DNA of 64,000 nucleotides from Nocardia testacea NBRC 100365 (GTDB taxonomy: Bacteria > Actinomycetota > Actinomycetes > Mycobacteriales > Mycobacteriaceae): contig NZ_BAGJ01000168.1 in the NCBI RefSeq assembly GCF_000308775.1, positions 1 through 64,000 of the forward strand, in the 5' to 3' direction. Below the pieces are notes generated by a model that had not been told where the DNA came from, did no database searches, and was given only the letters and a program-made list of their open reading frames with translations. The translations under genes were made by a program, and so were the position numbers. How positions within the stretch are numbered: the first letter of the stretch is position 1; every line of letters begins with the position of its first letter. Shown one piece after another: positions 1-8,269 of the stretch.

Positions 1-1860
1 GCCCACCACAGGGGCTTCGGAACGAATCAACGGCACGGCCTGACGCTGCATATTCGCACCCATCAGAGCACGGTTGGCGTCATCATGCTCCAGGAACGGA
101 ATCATCGCCGTCGCCACCGACACCATCTGCCGCGGCGACACGTCCATGTAATCGACCTCGGTGGCCGGGACGAATTCCATTTCCTCGTTACCGCGGCGGC
201 ACAGCACCCGGTCCTCGACGAAATTGCCGTCGGCGTCGACCGCGGAGTTGGCCTGGGCCCGGACGTGCCGGTCCTCCTCGTCGGCGGTGAGGTACACGAC
301 CTCATCGGTGACGCGGCCGTTCTCCACCTTGCGGTACGGGGTCTCGATGAACCCGAACGGATTCACCCGCGCGTAGACCGACAGCGAACCGATCAGGCCG
401 ATGTTCGGGCCTTCCGGGGTCTCGATCGGGCACATGCGGCCGTAGTGCGAGGGGTGCACGTCGCGGACCTCGAGGCCCGCGCGCTCACGGGACAGACCGC
501 CGGGGCCCAGCGCCGAGAGGCGGCGCTTGTGGGTCAGACCCGAGAGCGGGTTGTTCTGGTCCATGAACTGCGAGAGCTGGGAGGTTCCGAAGAACTCCTT
601 GATCGCGGCCACGACGGGACGGATGTTGATCAGGGTCTGCGGCGTGATGGCCTCGACGTCCTGGGTGGTCATCCGCTCGCGGACCACACGCTCCATCCGG
701 GACAGGCCGACCCGGATCTGGTTCTGGATGAGCTCACCGACGGTACGCAGACGACGGTTACCGAAGTGGTCGATATCGTCCACCTCGACCGGCACCTCGA
801 CGCCGCCGGGGGCGGTCATCGTACGGTCACCGGCGTGCAGGCGCACCAGGTACTCGATGGTCGAGACGATGTCCTCGCGGGTCAGCACGGACCCGTCGAT
901 CGCCTCGCCCGGGTGCAGACCCAGTTTCTTGTTGATCTTGTAGCGACCCACGCGCGCGAGGTCGTAGCGCTTCTCCTTGAAGAACAGGTTCTCCAGCAGG
1001 GTCTGCGCGGACTCCTTGGTGGGCGGTTCGCCCGGGCGTAGCTTGCGGTAGATATCGAGCAGCGCCTCGTCCTGGCCGGCCGTGTTGTCCTTCTCCAGGG
1101 TGGACATCATGATCTCGGAGAACCCGAAACGCTCGGTGATCTCCTCGGTGGTCCAGCCGAGCGCCTTGAGCAGCACCGTCACCGGCTGACGCCGCTTGCG
1201 GTCGATCCGCACACCGACGGTGTCGCGCTTGTCGACGTCGAATTCCAGCCACGCGCCGCGCGACGGGATGACCCGCACGCTGTGCAGATCCTTCTCGGTG
1301 CTCTTGTCGACGGAGTGATCGAAGTAAACACCCGGCGAACGCACCAGCTGGGAGACCACGACACGCTCGGTGCCGTTGATGATGAAGGTGCCCTTGTCGG
1401 TCATCATCGGGAAATCACCCATGAAAACCGTCTGGCTCTTGATCTCGCCGGTGTTGTTGTTGATGAACTCCGCGGTGACGAACAACGGCGCCGCGTAGGT
1501 CATGTCCTTGTCTTTGCACTCGTCGATCGAGGCCTTGACCTCTTCGAACCGAGGATCGGAGAACGACAGGGACATGGAGCCGGAGAAGTCCTCGATCGGC
1601 GAGAGCTCCTCGAGCACCTCCTCGAGCCCGCCGACCAGCCCGCCGTCACCGCGAGCGGCAGCGCGCTCACGCCAATCCGGCGTGCCGACCAACCAGGCGA
1701 AAGATTCCGTTTGTAGATCGAGAAGTCCGGGCACCTCCAGCGGCTCCCGGATCTTCGCGAAAGACACCCGCAACGGAGCCCCGGGGATACCCCCGGAAAC
1801 TCCCAGCTTCGTATTGGCGCTTGTCTGGGTGGAGACTGCCAAGATGCGTCCTTCCAGCAC
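1..1860 (-). CDS. rpoB: RNA polymerase beta subunit, N-terminal 620 residues (3' end outside window)
   Basis: This is the catalytic beta subunit of RNA polymerase, which forms the active-site cleft and the rifampicin pocket. The frame is open from the window edge to a GTG at 1860 (VLEGRILAVSTQTS), matching the start seen in mycobacterial RpoB. The rifampicin-resistance-determining stretch (FGTSQLSQFMDQNNPLSGL, then THKRRLSALGPGGL) lies at about 500-585 and carries the usual drug-sensitive residues D, H and S. The GANMQRQAVP motif is at the window edge. About half of the protein is missing because the window ends. A TTG at 1842 is a weaker alternative start. rpoC would be expected beyond position 1. 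Confidence 0.98.
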   Translation of the reverse strand, partial: MLEGRILAVSTQTSANTKLGVSGGIPGAPLRVSFAKIREPLEVPGLLDLQTESFAWLVGTPDWRERAAARGDGGLVGGLEEVLEELSPIEDFSGSMSLSFSDPRFEEVKASIDECKDKDMTYAAPLFVTAEFINNNTGEIKSQTVFMGDFPMMTDKGTFIINGTERVVVSQLVRSPGVYFDHSVDKSTEKDLHSVRVIPSRGAWLEFDVDKRDTVGVRIDRKRRQPVTVLLKALGWTTEEITERFGFSEIMMSTLEKDNTAGQDEALLDIYRKLRPGEPPTKESAQTLLENLFFKEKRYDLARVGRYKINKKLGLHPGEAIDGSVLTREDIVSTIEYLVRLHAGDRTMTAPGGVEVPVEVDDIDHFGNRRLRTVGELIQNQIRVGLSRMERVVRERMTTQDVEAITPQTLINIRPVVAAIKEFFGTSQLSQFMDQNNPLSGLTHKRRLSALGPGGLSRERAGLEVRDVHPSHYGRMCPIETPEGPNIGLIGSLSVYARVNPFGFIETPYRKVENGRVTDEVVYLTADEEDRHVRAQANSAVDADGNFVEDRVLCRRGNEEMEFVPATEVDYMDVSPRQMVSVATAMIPFLEHDDANRALMGANMQRQAVPLIRSEAPVVG

Positions 1861-2369
1861 CTCACGCGCGTCGCGTGGTGGTCCGCGACCGTCGCTTGTC
1901 TGCTACATTTTGGGATTCTCGCTGGTCACGACCCGAACGAGACTCGAACAGCAAACAACGGAAGCAACACCGGAAGGGTGGGACTTTCGTAGTGCGATCA
2001 AGGAATGGACAGGAGGCAGCCAGCGCAACGTCCAAACCTACACCTACCTACACGGAGGTGTCAAAGTACCACCCCGGCGAAGCGTTGCGTGGCTGACGCG
2101 CCGGGCCGGTTCCGCTGGCTGCGTTCCGGTCCACGGGCGGAGCCTCCGACAACGAATTCGGCGCTGGCGGTCGTCCACTACCGACGGCGGCCGAAGCCGC
2201 CACCAATAGCGTGACTGGTCCGGCGAAACTCGTCAAGTGGCCGTGCCGACCTGGCGTCCTTCGGAAGGGCGGCCGCAGTACAAGATCACCAACGCGTCGC
2301 CGCATCGGCCCTGTTCCGGCCGGATACGGCGGCCGCAGCGGCCCGGGAACACCCACCCCGGACACGAAA
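1861..2369. promoter_or_regulatory. rpoB upstream intergenic region
   Basis: About 510 bases separate the rpoB start from the terminator of the upstream ATPase gene. No reading frame here looks genuine. The stretch next to rpoB is the least GC-rich (around 1905-1990) and is where rpoB promoters and leader would be expected, but I cannot fix a convincing -35/-10 pair by eye. An open minus-strand frame over 2048-2365 has no family features and is treated as chance. Confidence 0.5.
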
Positions 2370-2399
2370 CAGCGCGCCGGGTACGAACCCGACGCGCTG
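2370..2399 (-). terminator. Intrinsic terminator after the Mkl/MceG gene
   Basis: Read on the minus strand this is a 12-bp stem with a 6-nt loop; the single imperfect pair is a G-U wobble. It is followed by TTTCGT. It lies 20 bases past the stop codon of the ATPase gene and isolates rpoB from it. Confidence 0.75.
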
Positions 2400-2418
2400 C
2401 TTTCGGAAACAAGCTTTC

Positions 2419-3501
2419 TTACACCTTGGGGTACTGCGCGGTGTCGAAATCCGACCCGGGGAAATCGTTACCGCGGTCGCCGGCGCGCTGGCCCGAGTTG
2501 TAGGACATGGCCATCGTCTCGTCGTTCTGATCGAGCGACTCGCGGATGGCCACCTGCGCGGCATGCGGCAGAGTGTGCATGATCTCACGTACCCGGTTCT
2601 TCCGGCGTTCCACCGCCTGGCGCACCGGCATCCCCGGCTGGGCCTTCATCTGCGGGATGATGCCCTCGACCTCTTCGGCGCCACCGTGGTGATGGCCGGC
2701 GTCCACCATCGCCTGCTCGCGCGCCATCTGGGCCTCGTCCTTCTCCTCGGACATACCGATGGGGCCGATCATGCGGCCGTTGAGGAACTGCTTGACCACC
2801 GGCTCCTCGCTGGTGAGCAGGACCTCGCGCGGGCCGAACATGACCAGCTGCCGGCGGAACAGCATGCCGATGTTGTCCGGCACGGTACGGGCCAGGTTGA
2901 TGTTGTGGGTCACGATGAGGATCGTGGCGTCGATCTGGGCGTTGATATCGATGAGCAGCTGGCTCAGATACGAGGTGCGCACCGGGTCCAGACCGGAGTC
3001 GGGCTCGTCGACCAGGATGATCTGCGGGTCGAGCACCAGCGCCCGGGCCAGGCCGGCTCGTTTGCGCATACCGCCGGAGATCTCGCCGGGCAGTTTGCCC
3101 TCGGCACCGAGCAGACCGGTGAGCTCGAGCTTCTCCATGACGATCTTGCGGATCTCGGATTCGGACTTCTTCGTGTGCTCGCGCAGCGGGAACGCGACAT
3201 TGTCGAAGAGGTTCATCGAGCCGAACAGCGCGCCGTCCTGGAACAGCACGCCGAAGAGCTTCCGGATCTCGTAGAGCTCCTTGTTGGAGCAGGTGGTGAT
3301 ATCGGTACCACCGATGAAGATGGAGCCGCGCTCGGGCCGGAGCAGGCCGATCAGCGACTTCAGGAATACGGACTTACCGGTACCCGACGGGCCCAGCAGC
3401 GCGCTGACCTCACCGGCAGGCAGGGTAATAGAAACGTCCTGCCAAATCCGCTGTGAACCGAACGACTTGGTTACACTCTCGGTCCTGACCTCGACGCCCA
3501 C
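2419..3501 (-). CDS. mkl: Mce-transport ATPase (Mkl/MceG family ABC ATP-binding protein)
   Basis: This ATPase powers Mce lipid/sterol importers in mycolic-acid bacteria and acts on the cytoplasmic face of the membrane. From the GTG at 3501 it is 360 residues. It has Walker A GPSGTGKS (about 37-44), the signature region ISGGMRKRAGLARAL, Walker B ILVDEPDSGLDP and a typical Mkl C-terminal extension containing GPIGMSEEKDEA. The start at 3501 gives MGVEVRTESVTKSFG, aligning with the mycobacterial protein, and has GGAGG at the right distance. A GTG 12 bases upstream (3513) is possible. It lies directly upstream of rpoB but is separated from it by a terminator. The permease and Mce genes are not in this window. 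Confidence 0.93.
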   Translation of the reverse strand: MGVEVRTESVTKSFGSQRIWQDVSITLPAGEVSALLGPSGTGKSVFLKSLIGLLRPERGSIFIGGTDITTCSNKELYEIRKLFGVLFQDGALFGSMNLFDNVAFPLREHTKKSESEIRKIVMEKLELTGLLGAEGKLPGEISGGMRKRAGLARALVLDPQIILVDEPDSGLDPVRTSYLSQLLIDINAQIDATILIVTHNINLARTVPDNIGMLFRRQLVMFGPREVLLTSEEPVVKQFLNGRMIGPIGMSEEKDEAQMAREQAMVDAGHHHGGAEEVEGIIPQMKAQPGMPVRQAVERRKNRVREIMHTLPHAAQVAIRESLDQNDETMAMSYNSGQRAGDRGNDFPGSDFDTAQYPKV

Positions 3502-3708
3502 GCCAACCTCCACATTTCTCAGCGAGCTACCCGCTTTGCACCACAGACCCGGAAGCGGTGCGTCACGTCACAGCGAGTCCGGCCACTGTAACCCATGGCA
3601 CGCCCATAGCACACCCGACCTGACCGAAGAGTAACCATGCTTGCCGAGTTCGATACCGCAGAACCGCCGTTAACCAGCGCACGAGAAAAGCGGTCGTAAT
3701 ACGAAGAA

Positions 3709-3740
3709 AACGGGCGGTCCCCCGTGGGGAACCGCCCGTT
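3709..3740 (-). terminator. Intrinsic terminator of the rplJ-rplL operon
   Basis: The minus-strand transcript forms a 14-bp stem (one G-U pair) with a CGTG-type tetraloop. It is followed immediately by TTTTCTTCG. It begins 20 bases past the rplL stop codon, so it is a textbook intrinsic terminator. Confidence 0.9.
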
Positions 3741-3760
3741 TCCGGCAGTGCCGGTCGGTA

Positions 3761-4141
3761 TTACTTGACCGAAACCTTGGCGCCGGCGCCTTCCAGCTTC
3801 TCCTTGGCGGCCTCGGCGGCTTCCTTGGCCACCTTCTCCAGGATCGGCTTCGGGGCACCCTCGACGAGGTCCTTGGCCTCCTTCAGGCCCAGGCCGGAGA
3901 CGATCTCGCGGACCACCTTGATGACCTGGATCTTCTTGTCGCCGGCACCCTCGAGGATGACGTCGAACTCGTCCTGCTCCTCGGCGGCCTCGGCGGCGGC
4001 CGGGGCGGCACCCGCGGCGGCGACGGCGACCGGAGCAGCAGCGGTGACCTCGAACTTCTCCTCGAACTTCTTCACGAAGTCGGAGAGCTCCAGCAGGGTC
4101 ATGTTGCCGAAGGTTTCGAGCAGCTCGTCAACGTTGGCCAT
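3761..4141 (-). CDS. rplL: 50S ribosomal protein L7/L12 (bL12)
   Basis: This is the flexible stalk protein that recruits translation GTPases to the ribosome. It has 126 residues, the normal length. An N-terminal dimerisation segment (MANVDELLETFGNMTLLELS) is followed by an Ala/Glu-rich hinge (about 35-60) and the C-terminal factor-binding domain with KIQVIKVVREIVSGLGLKEA. AAGGAAA precedes the ATG. It is second in the rplJ-rplL operon, 75 bases after rplJ, and is followed by a strong terminator. Confidence 0.98.
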   Translation of the reverse strand: MANVDELLETFGNMTLLELSDFVKKFEEKFEVTAAAPVAVAAAGAAPAAAEAAEEQDEFDVILEGAGDKKIQVIKVVREIVSGLGLKEAKDLVEGAPKPILEKVAKEAAEAAKEKLEGAGAKVSVK

Positions 4142-4216
4142 TGATATTTCCTTTCGATAGTGAATGTCTGCGCGGGCGAGCCGGAGTCGACCGTTCCGCG
4201 AATGAGGACGCGGGTC

Positions 4217-4756
4217 TTACTCCGCGGCGGCTTCGCCGCCGTCGGCCTGCTTCTTCTCCTGCAGCGCGGCGGCCAGGCGGGCCACCTGCGAGGCGGGAGC
4301 GTTGAACAGACCGGCGGCCTTGGCCAGGTTGCCCTTCATGGCACCGGCCAGCTTGGCCAGCAGGACCTCGCGGGACTCCAGATCGGCGATCCGCTCGACC
4401 TCGGACACGGACAGCGGAGCGCCGTCCATGTAGCCGCCCTTGATGACGAGCGCCTTGTGGTCCTTGGCGAAGGTCTTCAGCGCCTTGGCGGCGTCGACCG
4501 GCTCACCGGAGATGAACGCGATCGCGGTGGGTCCGACGAACAGATCGTCCAGACCCTCCACGCCGGCCTCGGCCGCAGCGCGCTTCACCAGGGTGTTCTT
4601 GGCGACGGAGTACGTGGCGTCGGCACCGAGCGCGCGACGCAGTTCGGTGAGCGCGCCGACGGACAGGCCACGGTATTCCGTGACGACTGCGGCCGTCGAT
4701 TCCTTGAACTGCTCGGCGATCTCCGCGACCGCGGCAACCTTTTCGGGTTTCGCCAT
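4217..4756 (-). CDS. rplJ: 50S ribosomal protein L10 (uL10)
   Basis: L10 anchors L7/L12 dimers to the 23S rRNA at the stalk base, and with L12 it commonly autoregulates its own mRNA. The protein is 179 residues with the usual N-terminal RNA-binding part (EYRGLSVGALTELRRAL, TYSVAKNTLVKRA) and a C-terminal helix for L12 binding ending in a charged AEE-type tail. It is first in the rplJ-rplL operon, downstream of a roughly 250-base structured leader with its own promoter. Confidence 0.98.
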   Translation of the reverse strand: MAKPEKVAAVAEIAEQFKESTAAVVTEYRGLSVGALTELRRALGADATYSVAKNTLVKRAAAEAGVEGLDDLFVGPTAIAFISGEPVDAAKALKTFAKDHKALVIKGGYMDGAPLSVSEVERIADLESREVLLAKLAGAMKGNLAKAAGLFNAPASQVARLAAALQEKKQADGGEAAAE

Positions 4757-5013
4757 ACTTCGCCTCCTCTCTGATGTCGGTATGGATATGCCCTACCGAA
4801 TCAGGGGCCGGCAAAAGAACAAGCGCCCCGAACGCAGAGCGTTCCGGGGCGCGAAAAAAGTATAGGCACGGATGAGCGTGCACATTCTCCAGCCTCGGCT
4901 CTCCCTGCGTGGGCCGCCGGCACTCTTGCCGGACCTTCGACCGATTTCAGACGAAATCGGCGACCAACGGTCTTCGGTAGAACGGATTGGTGGTGCCGAA
5001 CTGGTCGACAACC
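4757..5013 (-). ncRNA. L10 leader candidate upstream of rplJ (autoregulatory 5' UTR)
   Basis: A promoter near 5020-5049 predicts a leader of about 255 nt before rplJ. On the minus strand it contains a perfect 6-bp hairpin at 4917-4932 with an AGAG loop. Further on, at 4823-4852, it contains a long GC-rich hairpin followed by a T-rich run. The position and order fit the L10/L12-binding leaders known ahead of rplJL operons. I have not matched it to a covariance model. Confidence 0.6.
4823..4852 (-). terminator. Attenuator-type hairpin in the rplJ leader
   Basis: On the minus strand, GCGCCCCG-GAACGC pairs with GCGTT-CGGGGCGC, a 13-bp stem with one bulged base and a 3-nt loop. TTGTTCTTTT follows. 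A terminator-like hairpin ahead of rplJ, about 65 bases before its start, suggests premature termination as the control step. Confidence 0.65.
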
Positions 5014-5019
5014 TGATCG

Positions 5020-5049
5020 AGCATAGCCGGACACTGCCTCATCTGGCAA
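5020..5049 (-). promoter_or_regulatory. rplJ promoter
   Basis: On the minus strand there is TTGCCA (5049-5044), an 18-bp spacer and TATGCT (5025-5020). This is a good sigma-A-type promoter located between the FMN reductase stop codon and the rplJ leader. Confidence 0.65.
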
Positions 5050-5097
5050 AACGGATGCGATAGCCGGATTGACCGGAGCGCGCCGGCTCCCGTCCGC

Positions 5098-5661
5098 CTA
5101 GCGGATACCGGACTCGATGCGGTCGGTGCCGGAGTCTCGACGGCGCGCGGCCAGCCGGCGCACCACCTCGGCCGCGTCGGTCCGGAACACCGGGGAGACG
5201 ACGAGCCCGTCTTCTCCGATATCGGTCCGCGAGAGGGGCAGGCGCACACAGCTCTGCTCGTCCACTTCGGCCCCGACATAGCCGAGCACACTCGCCAGCG
5301 TCGCCGCGGCCCCGTCACCCCGGCCCGGCGCCGCGACGGTGAGCCAGGCGGCCGGCTTTCCGTAAAGATCGCCGGTACCCACGGTCCAGTCCAGGAGGTT
5401 CTTGAGACTGCCCGGCAGCGTGCCCGCGTACTCCGGGGTACAGAACAGCACCGCGTCCGCGGCCGCCAGCTGCTCTCGTAACTGCCGCACTGCGCCATGG
5501 GCGGGCTCGGGGGCCTCGGGCACGAACGCGGGCAGATCAGTCAGACCGCCGTACCAGCGTGTCTCGACCCCCTCCGGCGCCACGGCCTGCACTGTGCGCA
5601 GCGCGGCCGTATTGGTCGACCCGGCGCGTGTACTCCCGGAGATCAGCAAAACCACAGTCAC
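5098..5661 (-). CDS. NADPH-dependent FMN reductase family protein
   Basis: This is a small flavodoxin-fold oxidoreductase that reduces FMN or quinones with NAD(P)H in the cytosol. The N-terminal phosphate-binding loop is clear (LLISGSTRAGSTN), followed by the FMN-binding PEYAGTLPGSLKNLLDW motif typical of the NADPH-dependent FMN reductase family. I placed the start at the GTG 5661 (187 residues). A TTG four codons upstream (5673) is possible. TATTTT at 5693-5688 could be its -10 box. It sits between two ribosomal-protein operons where mycobacteria carry other genes. Substrate and physiological role are unknown. Confidence 0.85.
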   Translation of the reverse strand: MTVVLLISGSTRAGSTNTAALRTVQAVAPEGVETRWYGGLTDLPAFVPEAPEPAHGAVRQLREQLAAADAVLFCTPEYAGTLPGSLKNLLDWTVGTGDLYGKPAAWLTVAAPGRGDGAAATLASVLGYVGAEVDEQSCVRLPLSRTDIGEDGLVVSPVFRTDAAEVVRRLAARRRDSGTDRIESGIR

Positions 5662-5802
5662 GCAATGCGGCAACCGCCGGCCGCACGAAAATAGTCCGTG
5701 CCCCGACGGCCGGGTAGCCGCGGCCGACGGCGACGCCCCGGCATCGACCGGCCGCCCGGACCCACAGCCGCCACCGGAAACGGCGCGGGGGGCGCCCGGA
5801 TA

Positions 5803-5846
5803 CGCGAAACGGCGGGAGCGTCGGATGACGCTCCCGCCGTTTCGCG
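5803..5846 (-). terminator. Strong intrinsic terminator after rplA
   Basis: A perfect 20-bp stem with a GGAT tetraloop lies just past the rplA stop codon. It is the longest perfect simple hairpin I found in the window. It has no long T-run, so it may rely on stem strength. Confidence 0.8.
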
Positions 5847-5867
5847 GTTCTGTATTCCGGAGAGCGC

Positions 5868-6581
5868 TTACGCGTCCTCTTCCAGGAGGTTGCGGGTGCG
5901 GTTCGGGTCCACCGGGATGCCCGGTCCGGTGTTCGTCGAGACCGTCACCTTCTTGACGTAGCGCCCCTTGGCGGTCGACGGCTTGGCACGCAGGATCTCG
6001 TCCAGCGCGGCGCCGTAGTTCTCCACCAGCTTGCTGTCATCGAACGACGCCTTACCGATGACGATGTGCAGGTTGGCCTGCTTGTCGACCCGGAAGTTGA
6101 TCTTGCCGCCCTTGATGTCGTTGACCGCTTTGGTCACATCGGTGGTGACCGTGCCGGTCTTCGGGTTCGGCATCAGACCGCGCGGGCCCAGGACACGCGC
6201 GATACGGCCGACCTTGGCCATCTGGTCGGGGGTGGCGATCGCGGCGTCGAAATCCAGCCAGCCGCCCTGGATCCGCTCGATCAGATCCTCGGCGCCCACG
6301 GCGTCGGCACCGGCGGCTTCCGCCTCGGCCGCCTTCTCACCGGCCGCGAACACGATGACGCGGGCGGTCTTACCGGTGCCGTGCGGCAGGTTCACGGTGC
6401 CGCGAACCATCTGGTCGGCCTTACGGGGATCGACGCCGAGCCGGATGGCGACCTCTACGGTCGCGTCCGTCTTGGTGGTGGAGGTCTCCTTGGCCAGCCG
6501 CGCCGCGGCCAGCGGCGAGTAGAGCTTGCTGCGGTCGACCTTCTCGGCGGCGGCGAGGTACGCCTTGCTTCGTTTTGCCAT
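5868..6581 (-). CDS. rplA: 50S ribosomal protein L1 (uL1)
   Basis: L1 forms the mobile stalk at the E site of the large subunit and often represses translation of its own operon. The protein has the normal 237 residues, with N-terminal MAKRSKAYLAAAEKVDR and the two-domain uL1 fold, including the conserved segments VGAEDLIERIQGG and RGLMPNPKTGTVT. It lies downstream of rplK in the same direction, but a 276-base spacer containing two copies of a dispersed hairpin repeat separates them, which is unusual for this gene pair. Confidence 0.98.
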   Translation of the reverse strand: MAKRSKAYLAAAEKVDRSKLYSPLAAARLAKETSTTKTDATVEVAIRLGVDPRKADQMVRGTVNLPHGTGKTARVIVFAAGEKAAEAEAAGADAVGAEDLIERIQGGWLDFDAAIATPDQMAKVGRIARVLGPRGLMPNPKTGTVTTDVTKAVNDIKGGKINFRVDKQANLHIVIGKASFDDSKLVENYGAALDEILRAKPSTAKGRYVKKVTVSTNTGPGIPVDPNRTRNLLEEDA

Positions 6582-6600
6582 GTTTCTCTGTCCTGTTTCT

Positions 6601-6672
6601 ATTGGCGGCGTTCCCGGGGCGCTTCGTGGTTACGCAGGCTACCGCCTACGCGCCCGGCGCTCACGCCGCAAT
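6601..6672. repeat. Dispersed hairpin repeat, copy 1 (between rplA and rplK)
   Basis: The core contains CGTGGTTACGCAGGCTACCG, related to the copies at 6802, 14486, 28568 and 48981. It is flanked by complementary arms GCGGCGT and ACGCCGC, whose outer bases (ATTG/CAAT) also pair. It lies in the rplK-rplA spacer. Confidence 0.65.
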
Positions 6673-6801
6673 GTCGTGGTTCAGCTGTGGTTATCGGGCC
6701 TGGCCGGCCCTCCCACCGGAAGCGGGATCGGCGAAATCAGCCGTGTGTGCTGTCGGGTGCGCACACCCGTCGGCGGCACACTCAGCCTTCGGTGCCGGAT
6801 G

Positions 6802-6866
6802 GAAGGCTTCGCTACGCCTACGTGGTTACGCTGCGCTACCTACTCCGGCGCTGACGCTCAGCCTTC
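6802..6866. repeat. Dispersed hairpin repeat, copy 2 (at the rplK stop codon)
   Basis: The core contains TACGTGGTTACGCTGCGCTA and CCGGCGCTGACGCT. The complementary arms are GAAGGCT (6802-6808) and AGCCTTC (6860-6866), and the second arm is part of the last codons of rplK. A further AGCCTTC at 6784-6790 could pair with the first arm instead. Confidence 0.65.
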
Positions 6867-7292
6867 GACGGTGATACCCATCGAACGCGCGGTGCCCGCG
6901 ATGATCTTGGCCGCCTGATCGATATCGTTGGCGTTCAGATCTTCCTGCTTGGTCTTCGCGATCTCGCGCACCTGGTCCATGGTCACCTTGGCGACCTTGT
7001 TGCGGTGCGGCTCGGGCGAACCCTTCTGCACACCGGCGGCCTTCAGCAGCAGCTTCGCGGCCGGCGGGGTCTTCAGCTTGAAGTCGAAGGACCGGTCCTC
7101 GTACACCGAGATCTCGACCGGGATGACGTTGCCACGCTGCGACTCGGTCGCGGCGTTGTACGCCTTGCAGAACTCCATGATGTTGACGCCGTGCTGACCG
7201 AGCGCCGGACCGACCGGCGGAGCCGGGTTCGCGGCGCCGGCCTGGATCTGAAGCTTGATGATCCCGGCGAGCTTCTTCTTCTTGGGGGGCAT
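6858..7292 (-). CDS. rplK: 50S ribosomal protein L11 (uL11)
   Basis: L11 binds the GTPase-associated centre of 23S rRNA and is the target of thiopeptides and of stringent-response signalling. It is 144 residues and complete, with the N-terminal [20 protein letters not shown] motif and the C-terminal rRNA-binding domain ([11 protein letters not shown]). It follows nusG after an 82-base spacer that contains two small hairpins. Its final codons form one arm of a dispersed hairpin repeat. Confidence 0.98.
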
Positions 7293-7374
7293 CTTTCTTT
7301 CCTAGGGTGTGGTGTTCCTTGCTCTCTGCAAGCTCCGACCCGGGACCCACGGCCCCGGGAAACACAGGCGCCGC

Positions 7375-8154
7375 CTAGATCTTGGCGACCTTGGTGAATT
7401 CCAGCTCGACCGGGGTCTCGCGTCCGAAGATGGAGACGAGCACCTTGAGCTTCTGCTGTTCGGCGTTGACCTCGGAGATGGTGGCGGGCAGGGTCGCGAA
7501 CGGACCGTCCATCACCGTCACCGATTCGCCGACCTCGAAATCGACCTCGATGGTGGGCTTGGCCTTGACCTCGCCGCCGACGGTCTCGGTACCGGCCGCG
7601 GCGGCGGCCGGCGCGGCCGCCTTCTTCTGCTGCGAGGCGGGAACGAGGAATTTCACCACTTCGTTGATGGTCAGCGGCGAGGGGCGCGAGGTCGCGCCCA
7701 CGAACCCGGTGACGCCCGGCGTATTGCGGACCGCACCCCAGGACTCGTCGTTCAGATCCATCCGGACCAGGATGTAGCCCGGCAGCACCTTGCGGTTGAC
7801 GCTCTTGCGCTGGCCGTTCTTGATCTCGGTGACCTCTTCGGTGGGCACCTCCACCTGGAAGATGTAGTCCTCCAGGTCCAGGTTCTGCACACGGGTCTCG
7901 AGATTGGTCTTCACCTTGTTCTCGTAGCCGGCGTAGGAATGGATGACGTACCAATCACCGGGAGCGCGCCGCAGGACGGCCTTCATCTGCTCGACCGGGT
8001 CCGGCTCCTCCGCGTCGGCGGTTGCGGGTGCGGCCTCGTCGGCAGCCTCGGGCTCGGCGTCGGACGCCGGCTCCTCGACGGATACGGCGGCCTCCTCGGC
8101 CGTCTGATCGTCGACCGGGAACTCGTCGGTGGTGTCGTTCTCCGGGGTGCTCAC
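7375..8154 (-). CDS. nusG: Transcription termination/antitermination factor NusG
   Basis: NusG binds RNA polymerase through its NGN domain and ribosome or Rho through its KOW domain. The protein is 259 residues. An acidic, disordered N-terminal extension (about 1-55, rich in D/E/A) is followed by the NGN domain starting DWYVIHSYAGYENKVK and the KOW domain near VGESVTVMDGPFATLPATI. An Ala-rich insert (about 175-190) separates the two domains. Acidic N-terminal extensions are usual in actinobacterial NusG. It lies between secE and rplK in the canonical order. Confidence 0.97.
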   Translation of the reverse strand: MSTPENDTTDEFPVDDQTAEEAAVSVEEPASDAEPEAADEAAPATADAEEPDPVEQMKAVLRRAPGDWYVIHSYAGYENKVKTNLETRVQNLDLEDYIFQVEVPTEEVTEIKNGQRKSVNRKVLPGYILVRMDLNDESWGAVRNTPGVTGFVGATSRPSPLTINEVVKFLVPASQQKKAAAPAAAAAGTETVGGEVKAKPTIEVDFEVGESVTVMDGPFATLPATISEVNAEQQKLKVLVSIFGRETPVELEFTKVAKI

Positions 8155-8269
8155 TGGGCACTCGCTTCCTGTGTCGTCACGTGCATCCTCTGCGTGCCGG
8201 GTTCGGGCGCGGCGGGGACTTGCGTCCGGCCCGCGGCGCGGATCGGTTCACGGCGCCGGTGTCACCTGG

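Noticed and set aside
2048..2365. Minus-strand 105-codon frame between rpoB and the Mkl gene
   Set aside because: It lies in the promoter region and downstream of the Mkl terminator, with Pro/Arg/Gly-rich content and no recognisable motif.
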